Shown: positions 1 through 11,229 of the stretch, in pieces
How positions within the stretch are numbered: the stretch's first letter is position 1
How the letters are laid out: every line of letters starts with the position of its first letter
DNA from: Marisa cornuarietis
Taxonomy: Eukaryota > Mollusca > Gastropoda > Architaenioglossa > Ampullariidae
Direction of reading: 5' to 3'
DNA: 64,000 bases
Assembly (NCBI GenBank): GCA_004794655.1
Contig: SMMW01000046.1
Coordinates: forward strand, 9,659,501-9,723,500
The notes under the pieces: model-generated
What the model was told of the DNA's origin: nothing
Databases searched by the model: none
Seen by the model: only the letters and a program-made list of their open reading frames with translations
Position numbers and translations under genes: made by a program

Positions 1-149
1 TTTCTTTTAGACTATGCAAAGCTTATGTATGTTTTTTTGTTTGTTGGCTTTCTTATCAGGATTAATAATACTGTCAAGTCTTAGTACAACTTGGATGACT
101 GTTTTTGATTCTGTTTGTGAGTAGATTTTCTGTTTTTGTTACCTTTCAG

Positions 150-3100
150 GGCTAAGTGGAAGATTTCTTGTCACTTCTTTACCTACAGTTTATCAGTGAG
201 TGCAAATACTTTTGACTAATTATGGTGATTCTGGAGTTAAAGATAAGCTCAGACAAAGCATATTTGTCTTTTTAATCATTGTGGAAACATTTAAATGAGT
301 GTTTGTACAGTGAGCGAAGGTTCATCATGCACCGTTTTTGAAATGTACTTTGACCTCGGCATCAATACTTTTAAAGACAATATATCTTAAGGGCATTTCC
401 AATGCAGGCATAAAGAATTCTGTTAAGTTATATGAGCGTCATATATATCCATTATGAGAATTGAGAAATAATATTTTAAACCTTTCACAGAATCATTATA
501 TGTTTGCTGTTTAATTTTGTCTGGAATCGAGCAACTTCATAATTTGATTTGATGGTGCTAAGTATGGACATAAATGTTGCAGTGTGAAAGATGGAGAATT
601 CCGACTCTACCAGGGACCCAGAAGAGAGAATGACCTGCTTAGTTTTGTAGATGACAAAAAATGGGAGGAGATCACCCCAGTTTCATCTTGGGCACACCCA
701 AACTCCTGCTTGTATGCAGTTTTCACCATATTAAATTATTTCAATCAAAACTTTATTCTATTTTGATAATTTAGTCTCTTATTTAGCTTTATTGCTTTAG
801 TTCAGAAATGGTGAGTTGATGTCAAGTACATAACGTATTAAGAAGCTGAGGAGAAGGTGAAAAGGTAATGGAAGTCCCATTATGGCTTTTTTAGGTATTA
901 GGTGTGAGAGTTTGCTCTTATCTTGAGATCAGTTCTTTCCTGAGGGAAGTGCTCATCTCCTTTACTCACCTCCTTCCCCTTGCTAACTTCTCTTTCCCAA
1001 CCCCAAATAGTGAGGTTAAGAACCCATTCAATATCTTCATCGACTTGATGAAGTACACTATGCGATATCATAAATTATGTGTGCATGGTTTTTCATGGAG
1101 CATCATTCCCAAGGTTCTTTGGGAGTTCCTCAGGCAACTATGTTCAAAAACTGCAGGGGAAGTGGTAAAGCATAATACTTTTTCATAATAATAATAATAA
1201 AAAATAATACATAATTCTTTTCGAGTATTCTCTTAAGAAAAAGAATCGCACACAATCGCCACTGTGGCCTAACTGTATTGTGTCTTTGTTTTCCTGTAGA
1301 GATGCAAACATTATTTTATTGATGTATTTTGGCTTTCAAGACATCAGCTAAACAGGCACAGTCATTGAGGTTTCTTAGAGAAGACGTTAAAATAAATTTG
1401 AAATTCTGCATACTTTTTAAGTTATCTTCATAACAGTGCAAGAAGCTCATGATGGAAAGCAGAATGCACTCCAAGCTTATTTCTGTGTTTGTATTGTCCC
1501 TGCTAGATTACTCCTCTCTGCTTGCAGATCTTTGCCTCCTGGACTTCGAAGGGATTCAAAATAATGCTGCTCGTTCGTTGTCTTCTGTAAATGAAAAACA
1601 AAGCTACACCCTTCTCTGTCAGCTTCATATGCTGCCAGTTCAAACTCTCATTGATATTGATTACACGATGATCACATTGTACTGCCATTGTTTTCATGGT
1701 CTGGCCTCAGCATACCTATCTGAATTACTGACACTTTACCACACGAGTGAGTCTCTTCTGACTGCTTGTGTTATCTTCCCCTCTGTCCATTTATCAGATG
1801 GGAGAATTTGGGCAGACACTTTTTCTCCTTCTCAGGCCCCATTCTCTTCAAACATCTCTAAGAAATATCTTGCATAATCACACATAATATTTTGCATACT
1901 TCTTAGTATTTCGTCTTCATCCACGTCTTAGTTTGTGTTTGCCATGGTGTAATCCATTTGCCGATTCTTGCATTTCTTGTATGGTTGACTGTTTGGTTCA
2001 TTTGTAGTCTTTCATGTGCAGCACATTCCGCTTGCATCCTCACAGGAAAATCTATTATTATAAAGAATCATGTCATAGAAAACCACATTATCACATACTT
2101 TATATTTGTTAGTATATATTTATAGTTATCCAACCAAGCAGTGCATTTTAGTTAATGACATATAAGAACTTAGGTTGTAAATGAGTAATTTCCATGTTGC
2201 AGGATGGGTGCTGTTGGATTTTTCTTTCGGGTTGCATTGTTCATTAGGGTAAGAATTATTAGATTCAAAATTACACTTTTCAAGTTTTAAATTAATTTAG
2301 AGGATGTCTTTGCTTATGTTTATTTTTTTCATTAAAAAATCACCACTTGAGTACACATGCATTTTCCTATGTAGGATTTGTGATGTATAATATATTGTGT
2401 GCATCTGCTCCTCTGTGCACATACAGTTAATGGCAACATTGATGATGGATATCTTTATTATATTTGATATAGGTTTGCTGCTATATTTTGTTTGTAAATC
2501 ATACTGCACCCCCTTTCCCTTCCAGGGATTTTACACAACAATGACCACAGTGTATGGCATACCAGAATGGGGGTGTTACATCATTTTTGCCATTGCAACA
2601 ATCATCACAGGTCTTTTACTGGGTCTAGTGAGTGCTGCATATTTTGATGGCAGAATACACTATAATTTATGTTGTTATATGTACCCTTTTTTCAAGAATT
2701 ATTAACTGAAAAAAGGAGAATTTATTGTCACATGCTTGAGGGCTTTGTTTTTCTTTTCTTTTAAAATAGTTTATACTCCTCATGCATTCTTTAGCTACAT
2801 GATTGTATTCCAGAATGATAAACAATTCATAGAGTTGATATTTGAATGTAAATTGCATTTTAGTAGGCAGAGATTTTTAGTGACTTCTTTTCTGTTGTTA
2901 GATGTTTGTTTTGTGCTGTGATTGGTTGTTCCCTCCAAAGTACAATCCAAGGCAGACCATTCCCAAGATCTATGATGAAACTGGGTCAAGTCAAGAAAAG
3001 GTAGGTTTTAACTTAAACTTTTGCCTGTCAATATAGTAATTAAATGGGGATTTTTGTTTCAGTTTGTGTTTCATTTTAAACAAGAATGTTGATTGTAATC

Positions 3101-3721
3101 ATTAGCATGATTATGACCTTTTCATAGAGTGATAGTTGGTACATATATTACACTATAGTCAAACGTACAAATAAAATGTGTTTGCTGAAGTCTTTATTCA
3201 ACATCATAAATTAAAAACATGCTACGATAAAAAAAAAAAAAATCACTGCCAAATTTTAGAAAGAGATACATTTGTTAGTGAAATAGGGTTGTAGCACTCT
3301 AATAAGCTTGTAAGAATTTGCATTTAAAAGCCAAATGTTTGACTTTTTATGAGTGGATTTTTTTAATTTAATATTACAATTTTATGTTTTCATTAAGCAT
3401 AGACTAATGTTAAGAACTCAGTTGACTGCAGTACTTACTGGTGCTTTCCGTATGTTAGAGAGAGAGCTATGGATTATAATTAGGAGTCCTACAAAAGAAA
3501 TTTATTTGCTTTTTCAGGATGATGAGTCAGACCTCTTGGATGATTCAGCCCAGGAAGCATCCCCAGGAAATTCAGAGCTTAGTGAAGGTGAAACTGCTGT
3601 CCGCAGAAGGAAGGCACAAAATAAAGGTGCTGCATCAGAAAGGGAAGGCGATAGTTGTGATGAGACCTTGACAGCAGAGAAAGGAGCAGAGGAAGCAACG
3701 GAAGAGAAAAAAGATTCCTAG
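150..3721 (+). CDS. TMX1: Thioredoxin-related transmembrane protein 1 (TMX1-like), C-terminal six exons
   Basis: Partial gene; upstream exons lie outside the window. TMX1 is an ER-membrane thiol oxidoreductase of the PDI family. Exons read from the sequence: 150-195, 583-711, 2203-2248, 2526-2627, 2902-3000 and 3518-3721 (stop TAG). Every intron is GT..AG and the frame stays open across all junctions. The first exon gives GLSGRF followed by the cis-proline loop LPTVYH of the thioredoxin fold. The second gives KDGEFRLYQGPR and the PVSSW motif seen in vertebrate TMX1. Exons 3-4 give the loop ending GIPEWG, then a hydrophobic span (CYIIFAIATIITGLLLGL). Exon 5 starts MFVLCCDWLFPP, so a membrane-proximal cysteine pair is kept, as in human TMX1 where such cysteines are palmitoylated. 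The last exon is acidic, contains RRRK, and ends KKDS, a canonical C-terminal KKxx ER-retrieval signal. The CxxC active site is not visible here. Identity is from recalled family sequence; no search was run. Confidence 0.93.
1449..1877 (+). pseudogene. Degenerate LINE reverse-transcriptase C-terminal fragment in a TMX1 intron
   Basis: A 142-codon open frame lies inside the 712-2202 intron of TMX1. It carries the typical non-LTR reverse-transcriptase thumb/tail block in order: DYSSLL, then IQNNAAR, then LLCQLHMLPVQ (usually QLHWLPV), then CFHGLASAYLSELLTLY and a SESL block. These match the common CR1/L2-like LINE consensus (DYCNSLL..QNNAAR..LHWLPV..YLSELL..Y.PSR.LRS). The palm domain with its YxDD box and the endonuclease are absent, so this is a 5'-truncated, non-functional relic. 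It lies in the same orientation as TMX1. Exact clade not decided. Confidence 0.8.
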
Positions 3722-4200
3722 TTGTCCGTCCATATTATCTTTTACAAATCCATGAAATGGAGTTCTGTTTCTAGGATCACATTGATGAAACAAGAGGTGG
3801 ACCATTTTTTTTTCCACATGGGAAGTTTTGAGATAATTTCATCCGAAGTATTTTAACAACACTGATATGGCATTTGAAAGAGACATAAATTGCTGGTATA
3901 TATATTGCTGTAATAAATTAGATTTTTGACATAGGTCTTTTGAAAAAGATTGTGAACATAGCATTTAAGTGCATATGCATGCCCAGATATGTGTGCTCCT
4001 TAATTCTCATTCAAAAAAACATGCTTTCTCTCACACACACGCACACACACACACACAGTCATAATATCAGAATACAGGCTAATTCCATTACTCATATATT
4101 CCTAAATTTATTGGGCTGCAAAATCTACCCTGTTGCATCTTTATAGGTAGCTGCATAATACACTTTAGATCACTTCATGCTAGTGTTTTTTTTTTAATTT
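3722..4200 (+). other. Probable TMX1 3' UTR
   Basis: AT-rich sequence directly after the TMX1 stop codon. An AATAAA hexamer lies at 3912-3917, about 190 bases past the stop, and is the first canonical poly(A) signal. A short interrupted (CA)n run follows at 4031-4058. The true cleavage site cannot be seen; a longer 3' UTR using later signals is possible. Confidence 0.5.
3912..3917 (+). terminator. Poly(A) signal AATAAA, probably of TMX1
   Basis: Canonical hexamer about 190 bases downstream of the TMX1 stop codon, on the same strand. A GT-rich downstream element is not obvious, so this is a positional call. Confidence 0.5.
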
Positions 4201-7100
4201 CTTTTAGCCTTTTTTTTATAAAATTAAAAGTAACACAATCCTATCTTTTCTGGACTGATAAAGAGCATATTGCTGCATTTGTTTATTACCTCTCTTTTTC
4301 TATGCAGTAGCTATGAATATATAACTGGTCTCTTTTCTTGTTTGTTGAGATGATTTTGGAGTGTGGTTGTATGCTTGGAGATTTTTGTGCTGAAGTGTGA
4401 TTTTTAAACTGTTGCCAAACATGCTGAATTACGTGTAACTGGTCCTTTTTTATTTTATTTTTTTTTCCTGTTTTTGGGGGGTAAAAGTGGGTGCATTAAT
4501 TTCTTGTTATCTAATTAACATCTGATGTTTCGGTGGTTTTCTGCATATGAATGAAAGGTTATGTTGCCATTTTGATGTTTCTGTCCTGCTGAACGTCTGA
4601 GATTAATGAATGAACTTCTGAAGATGAGAGTGATGACTGTTCTGTTATTCAACAATAATGAAAACAAAAACTAATTGCAGAGCATGTTAAAAGATACAGA
4701 AGAGTAAATGAAAGCTGAAAGAGCCTTTTGAACGAAAAACAAGGGGTATGTGAGGAGAGAGATTCATTCATTCATTAACTGATACCTGCTGATGACCAGT
4801 TATGCTGGTTCGCTGTTTTTTATTGTCAAGGCAGACCTACATAGATGCAGTAGCAGAGCAGTGGTGACCAAGTCTTGCCTGGAATGACTAGTCCACTCCA
4901 ATTGTTCCTCGGACAATTTTGACATTTACTTTCCTCCAGGGTGCTCTAAAGAGCAGTCTTAGAGCATCATGCAGGGTCAAACGAGGTTCTTTGTGTCCCA
5001 CCAGAATGGCAACTGTGCTTTCACGTCATTAGTCTTGAATTCCATGTATAAATAGGAGATTCAGAGTAGTTTTCTTAGCCAGATTTTGGCACATCTTTGA
5101 AGGGGATGATGACAGTGTAGTTAATTTATAGCTGTGTTATAGTTTGTAGCAATGTTATGAGGCATATAAAGGCTTCAACAGTGCTTTGAGCAAGAATTCC
5201 AGCTACTAGCTACACTGAATACAGAGGTGAGAAAAACCCCATGTTATTTTGTAAGACTTAGTGGACATATAAGTAGATGGAATATTTACGTCAGGCAGTA
5301 TTTGAAAATAAGACTTTGCTCTGATCTAATGTTAATACATCATAAGGTTCACAGATTTGCATGATTGATATTTATTAATTTAAAGCCTACATCATATCCT
5401 TATGTTTCCGTGTCCTATATCACCTGCAGGGCGTCTTTGAGGTATTGTAATTTTATTTGTTTGTACACATTCCTTCTTGTTTAAAATGATGCATTCGTAA
5501 TGGAGGTTCTGATTGGTGAGCATGAAAACTAGTAAGCTTGTTTTTTATATATATTAATAGGCATTTTTTCCTAGATGAAACAGACTAGAGTTACACTTTC
5601 ACTTATTTTGCAAGGTTGACAAATTCGTTTGCAGAAGAACAGTGCATATCGTGGGCAGTATGATTTATAAGGCATCAATATCTTAACATCATTACAGTGC
5701 TACTCATGTCTCTACTGAAAATTATTTTAAACAGTTAAAATGTAATGTCTCAGGAAATTTGTGGCTATTATGAAAGAGTTTTAGGAAGATGATGATGATG
5801 TCCATTTATAATGCGCAGGTATCCATTCTGATGCTCAGTTAATTTCTATTTCAAATTACAGACATATCCAGTCAAAAAGAGTACATAATTACCTTTTGTA
5901 AAAAGAAAAATGGACCTGTTTTCTCATTGTGGATTTTCTACATTGTAATGTTCATTCCATTTGATTTAGCTAATTTTTTTTCTTTCAGTATCTTTTCTTG
6001 GGTGATATTTTCATTTTCTAGCAACTTGAATATTCTGTTACTAATGAAGACAAGTTTTGGGTCTTTTTTTTTTCCTTTGACCCTTTCTAGTCCAATGAAA
6101 ACCACTATCACTACCAAAAACAAGCAAAAAGAGGTAAATCTTTGGATTATGAGCAGTTTCTGTGCTACCATGGCCACAGAGTAGAAGGTATTTGTTTATG
6201 GGGTTTTTCTGCCATGGTCCCAGGTCACAGGTCCCTGGTTCTTCAGACAAATGGCTAGTAGTACTTGCTGCCACATAAATAGCTGTGCATTTTGCAGTTA
6301 TGGTGGGTCCCGTTAGAGGGATTTGCTTCTCATGACTGAAGTTTAATAGAAGTATGAATGCATGCATGAGTGATATTGGTTCCCATCAGCCAAATTCTCC
6401 TAGATTTGATGTATCTTTTGGCTTAAATTCTATGATCTTTGTCAATCACAAAGCCAGAATGTCCCAAGCAGAAGCTTCAAATAAATGTATTTAAATGAAC
6501 TGAATCAGTTTTTACCTGGAAAAATGAAAATCGATATTTTTTTCCAAGCTTTCTAAACGTTTGATTTTATATGACACGGTGTTGGCAGTTTCTCTCATGT
6601 CTTTGTCTCCTTTCCTTGTCCTTGAACAAATGTAGAAAATGACTCCGATTAACTTTGACATGAGAGGTGGTAATTCTGTCTTGTTAAAGGCTCTGTATTG
6701 ATTCAGAACTGTGAAAGAATATTGCATGAAAGTATTGGTGGTTTTTTTAATTGCTCATTTTGAGCGTTGGAATGATTTATCTTGTCACAGTTTTATTGGA
6801 GATTCAAAATAAAAATTTGAGCCTGAAGACTAAAGAATTTATTTATCTGAAAATGTTCTCAACATTATGGCCAGGAAAACCTGCGAGAGCAAAGAACACA
6901 AAAAGCGGTTAACTTTCTTGACAGCTTTGAGTGAGTGTAGGTGTGTTTCAATGTCATCTACACCTTTGCTGCTGAACGTGACCTTGATTCTTGTGGGAAA
7001 CAGATGGCTCAGTTACATATCGGTTCTCCAAATTCTTGTCTGTGCTCTAATTGCCGACAAATATGAACCCAGTTCTACTTGGTGACTGGAACCTCACGGA
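4200..7100. other. Intergenic, no gene recognised
   Basis: AT-rich sequence downstream of TMX1. No ORF with recognisable domain content. A GATGAT run with ATGCGCAGGTATC at 5790-5825 resembles dispersed repeats common in aquatic invertebrates. The short ORFs around 5930-6370 on both strands are low-complexity and look like chance frames. Confidence 0.6.
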
Positions 7101-7138
7101 GACTCTCTGTCTGTATGATAGTGGTTTTGTTGTTGATT

Positions 7139-8640
7139 TAGGGAAGGGAAAGTGCTTCCACATAAGGGTGATTTTGGGCATCTGGGGAATACCGAAAGTG
7201 AGAGGACAAGGGGTAGTGGGTGGAGGGTAGCTGTTCCGTGACGCCACAGGTGTTTGATGTTGCTGGTGCCCATTTTTCCTCCTCTCTTGCACGCAGTGGT
7301 GGTGTACAGTACAGGGACCAGCTGCACAACACATTTCTAATTTTAAACACTTTTAGGCCTTAAATATTTTTAGATAATCAGTTTAAAGTACACACCACAA
7401 TTTTAGAATTTTTAAAACTAAAACTAAGATAAAGTTGTTTAAGTCTGACTTTCCGTCAGTATAATTTTCTGTATGTTCTTGTGCAATGCATCTAAATGGC
7501 AGAGAAGAGATGTTTCTTCTTTAGAATAGTTTTAAGGTTTAGAAACATGTTGTGCAACTGGCCCCTGGTTCCCAGATCCCTTATGTTGCCCTATTCTAGA
7601 CTTCTATTTAGTTTTAGGTACTTTATAAGTTCCTATTGTTAAAGGACCTTCAGTTTGTTATAGCTTTCTTTTTAATATTGTCTTTATAAACCGGGTATTT
7701 GGTTTGCCAACTTTTTTACAGTTTAAAAACCTTTTTAAAGGTTTTAGACTTTATTTATTGTTACCCTACCTTATCTTTTGTTATAGTTCTGGTTATGGTT
7801 GAGTGAAGGAACCCCATATTTCCTATGGCTTATAATTTGTCTCAAGTGTATTCATATATTTATGCTAGGTAAGCAGTCATTAATTTATGGCAAAGTTTAT
7901 GCTGTTGGTGTATCTGTTGTTTTTTGTTTTTCTGCTTTTTAAGGGCGGGGGGATGTCATCCAGTTTGATGGTGGTTCTTGAGACCTAGATGACAGATTAC
8001 ACCTTGTTAACGACGGCGCTTGTGCCAGTGCGTGTACTTAAATCTGTAGGACAGTTACGAGTGTCTTCTTTGCGGATATACATCGGATCAACTTGTAAAA
8101 ATAATAAACACAAAATTTGTATAGCGCATACTCACATTCGTAAAGAGTGTGCGCTTAAGAACAAGAAAGAGACATCGGCAACACACGAGGGACAGAAGAA
8201 CAAACATGAACGACTGAAGAATAAATAGCAGTACCATTGATTAATAAAGACAAATATAGACAACACAAAGAGTACCAAATAACAAGGACTGAGAGTATCG
8301 TGATTTTGCAAAGGGAAGTCGCTATAAGCGGAAAAGGGGGCAAGGGTGTGAAAAAGGACTAGCTGGTGCTCTTACTACTGTGGGGACACAGTTTGTGCCA
8401 GCGACACTGCCTCAGTTTCTGTTGCATCGTGCCCGCGCATGTGAGGTGGGGGAGTGCATGGTATGGTCACGTCATGTCTGCTTTATTTTGAAGAAATTAC
8501 CATGAGGGTTGAAAATAAAGGGAGACTGGCTCCCCCATAAGATCCGCCAGACTAATCTTGGCACCATAAGGAAAAAGAAACCGGTTAGACGTTTCACAAT
8601 TTCCCCCCAAGACGCCGCTTCAGTTGACGCACAACAGTTT
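7139..8640 (+). repeat. Dispersed repeat R1, copy 1 (with a nested MITE)
   Basis: This copy aligns by eye with 11230-12160. Shared blocks in order are TGACGCC..TGTTGCTGGTGCCC, CAGATCCCTTATGTTGCCCT, a TTTATT..TGTTACCCTAC block, GAAGGAACCC, GCAGTCATTAATT, ATCCAGTTTGAT, GACGGCGCTTGT, CTCAGTTTCTGTT and GGTTAGACGTTTC..GCCGCTTCAGTT. It has two stretches missing from copy 2. One is MITE copy A (7312-7568). The other is about 290 bases (8080-8390) containing TTTGTATAGCGCATACTCAC, itself typical of a dispersed repeat. No coding capacity was seen, so the class (non-autonomous DNA element, or relic of a larger one) is undecided. Confidence 0.7.
7312..7568 (+). mobile_element. MITE family M1, copy A
   Basis: About 257 bases bounded by inverted ends: left CAGGGACCAGCTGCACAAC, right GTTGTGCAACTGGCCCCTGG. 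The interior has CACAATTTTAGAATTTTTAA and GACTTTCCGTC, shared with all other copies. It sits inside dispersed repeat R1 copy 1 and is absent from R1 copy 2, so it moved after R1 spread. No ORF, hence non-autonomous. Confidence 0.85.
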
Positions 8641-9460
8641 TAATATCAACGTCTTGTCTCTATCTGCCTCGTGGGATGGAAACTGAAAATACTGACCGTG
8701 CGATAGCTGTATACAGGATGCGTATTTGATTTATGCGCCATTAAGGGCGTAGCTAAACGAAGGATAAACTTCAAAATCTTAAGTTCCCTCACCACCAGCA
8801 CCACCTAAAGGAAAAAAAAAAGTTGGCATGCATGTATATATTGTGTCAGTCTTCAAACCTCTTGCAATATGATTTGCTTTTTTCTGCTGTTGCATGTGTA
8901 AGAACGGAGCTTATGAAGCTAACAAAATCTGTTTAAAAATATTTGTATCCTTCTCTTTCAGATTTCTTTTGCCCCCATACGCCCCTTAAATAAAAGCGAA
9001 AAATTGGGGAAGGGGATAGCGGCGGTTTTTTTTTTTTTAATTTTCGTGCACCCAGCTCAGCGCAACAAGCAATAATAAATCGATCATTCTGTTGAGAATA
9101 GCACGAAGAAGAGGTTTTTTTTCCCCCTAGTGTGTCGTGATATATTGCTGAATTGTGTAAAACCAGAGGTCACACTGATCATTAACATCTGTCGGTCAAA
9201 TTCTCGTGCGATATCGAAGATGAGAGAACACGACTAGGCTAACCGACCATCCTACATTCAGTGTATTGATTTATTGCCGCTCATTGCTTCCCTTAGATAA
9301 TGGCTTGGGTTGGAGGTGGGGTGGCGGCGGTCAAAATTAACATTATTCTAGTGACCGCGATCTGCTTGTCCTTTCATATCACAAAAAGTTAACATCCGGA
9401 GAAAAAAATGCCATAAATCAACTGCAACAAGTGTGACTTGTCACCTCGTAACATGTTAAT
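8640..9460. other. Intergenic, no gene recognised
   Basis: No ORF of note and no recognised repeat. It holds homopolymer A and T runs (around 8811-8822 and 9027-9040). Confidence 0.5.
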
Positions 9461-9464
9461 ATCA

Positions 9465-10330
9465 TTTAATATTAAAGCGGGAGAAGAATTTCGTTGTAAA
9501 CCAATTCCATTCCAAGATATGGGCGATCAAACAACCTCTAGCCCAGAATGAAAACGTCCCAGGAACTGGCAGTGCACTCTGACAACCAGAAACGTGTGGC
9601 TGCCATTTGCTGCCGCATTGAAGCCATTGTCGTAGATTTGCTTGAGTGATGGCCAGCCACTCCTGCTGCAAGAACTGGAACAGCTGGGCCATGTAATGCT
9701 GCCTATGGGTGGTTGGCTTGAATGCGGCAACCCAGACGTGCTCGATGACAGAGGAGTCAGGTGAACTCATGAAACTCGCTGCTGCAAAACGGTCACCACG
9801 TGACTGACGTAAGTGCGATGTGAAGTGGGGTTGTCGTCTTGCTGCGTGGGCCCTGAAACCATGGGCCGTAAAGCTGGCATGATGAGAGGCTGCACAAATC
9901 TCATGTTTGCACTGGACGCCAGTCAAAACTCCATGGACGAAATAAAGAGACCTGAGACTTTTTCATGAGGATGAATCCCTTCCCAGACTATCGGAGACCC
10001 GCCGCCATTTCGGTCGCGTTACCTAACGCAGACATCGATGAATCTTTCTCCTGGACGCCGCCACACTCGTTGTCTGCCGTCATGGTAGACCAGAGTGAAA
10101 CTGGACTCGTCACTAACGAGCACCCTCCCCCACTGCTGTCGTGTCCAGCGCTGATGACACCTGCACCTCCTCACCCGAGCTGGCGGAGTGTCTGTGTCAG
10201 TGACACACTGACAGCACACTGATGGTAGCATTTCTGCTACGCAGATGATACTGGTGCAGGCGGTTGTGAATGATCTGCTAGCAGACCATGAAGTGTTGCC
10301 ATTCTCAGGTCTGTTCTCAGAGGTTCTGAA
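9465..10330 (-). pseudogene. Decayed Tc1-like (DDE) transposase
   Basis: Read on the minus strand, pieces in shifting frames spell a Tc1/mariner-superfamily transposase. Around 10030-10170: RWTRQQWGRVLVSDESSF then LVYHDGRQRVWRRPGERF, with the first catalytic Asp in SDES. Around 9860-9830: QDDNPTSH, the QDNAxxH block with the second Asp. Around 9730-9750: SPDSSVIEHVW, the SPDLNPIExxW block with the third acidic residue. It ends with LQQEWLAI..QANLRQWLQ, the usual C-terminal helix. Upstream traces (RTATSEPLRTDL, about 10260-10330) fit the DNA-binding linker. Frames change between blocks, and the second Asp to Glu distance is about 13 nt shorter than the D34E spacing, so it is dead. Terminal inverted repeats were not found by eye. 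Confidence 0.85.
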
Positions 10331-11020
10331 GTGGCAGTTCTGTCATTCACCTTCCGAGCGTATCAAGAGTCTCTCTGTTTTTCGTTACGATTCAGAAAAC
10401 AGCACTCAGATGATGGACATGACACCCCTTTCCCCCCCCCCACTAAATGGACTAACCTGTCACAAGCCCAGATTAGACAAGCAAAAGCTCTGTTAGTGGT
10501 GAATGTGGGAACTTGCAGATTCCCAGATGAGCAATAATGGGAACTATTAATTGATATTCCATACGGACGATCACCAATGGACGTCATGCAGTGCTCATTT
10601 GTGCTTGGCATGACAATGAGCTGCAACACGATCAAATATTCAACACAGGAAACAAGTAATGCTAATAATTTTGCGATTTCTGTATCAGGTAAATTGCTGC
10701 CGCTCTGAAACAGCTACACATCAGCTTCAGTTTCGCGCTTATATATGTGTATATATCATGTGGTGACTGGCCAGTTAGGCTTCCAGTTCTTAAGTAAGTT
10801 CGTCAGTACTTATAGTCCACAGACTTCTATACTTTCATAGAAGTCTGTGACTTAGTCTCCAGCATTGGTCGCGACTATATTTTTCCCCACGGTGTTCTAC
10901 CAACCGCATGTTCTACGTATGCGCGAGCAGCCCAGTACTGTGGTTGCCGACTACCAAACCTCAGACGACACCCAAACCTAAACACTAAGGCTGTCTTCTC
11001 CACACGTGTCGAGATAAAAA
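10331..11020. other. Intergenic, with a short hairpin
   Basis: No gene recognised. Could include the 5' end of the Tc1-like element, but no transposase helix-turn-helix is readable. Contains the perfect hairpin at 10818-10849. Confidence 0.5.
10818..10849. repeat. Perfect hairpin H1 (13-bp arms, 6-nt loop)
   Basis: CACAGACTTCTAT, loop ACTTTC, ATAGAAGTCTGTG. The same 10-base arm core recurs in the hairpin at 17662-17687, also with a 6-nt loop, so this is a recurring motif rather than a lone palindrome. Confidence 0.8.
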
Positions 11021-11023
11021 GTG

Positions 11024-11025
<2 letters not shown>

Positions 11026-11072
<47 letters not shown>
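11026..11072. repeat. (CA)n microsatellite
   Basis: Uninterrupted dinucleotide run of about 23 units. Short ORFs across it on both strands are repeat artefacts. Confidence 0.97.
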
Positions 11073-11075
<3 letters not shown>

Positions 11076-11229
11076 CACGAGAAAAAAAATCAAAATCAAA
11101 ACGTGTATGCCAAAGAAAAAAAAAACGAAGCATGGGATACAAAATCGAATCTACACTCTTCGTAGACATCCCCGTTCGTTTTACCCACTACACTATTGCA
11201 GCTTCAGCTAACTTATGTTGTTGTTCATC

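Noticed and set aside
3635..3817. Minus-strand ORF across the TMX1 last exon
   Set aside because: Antisense shadow of a well-supported exon.
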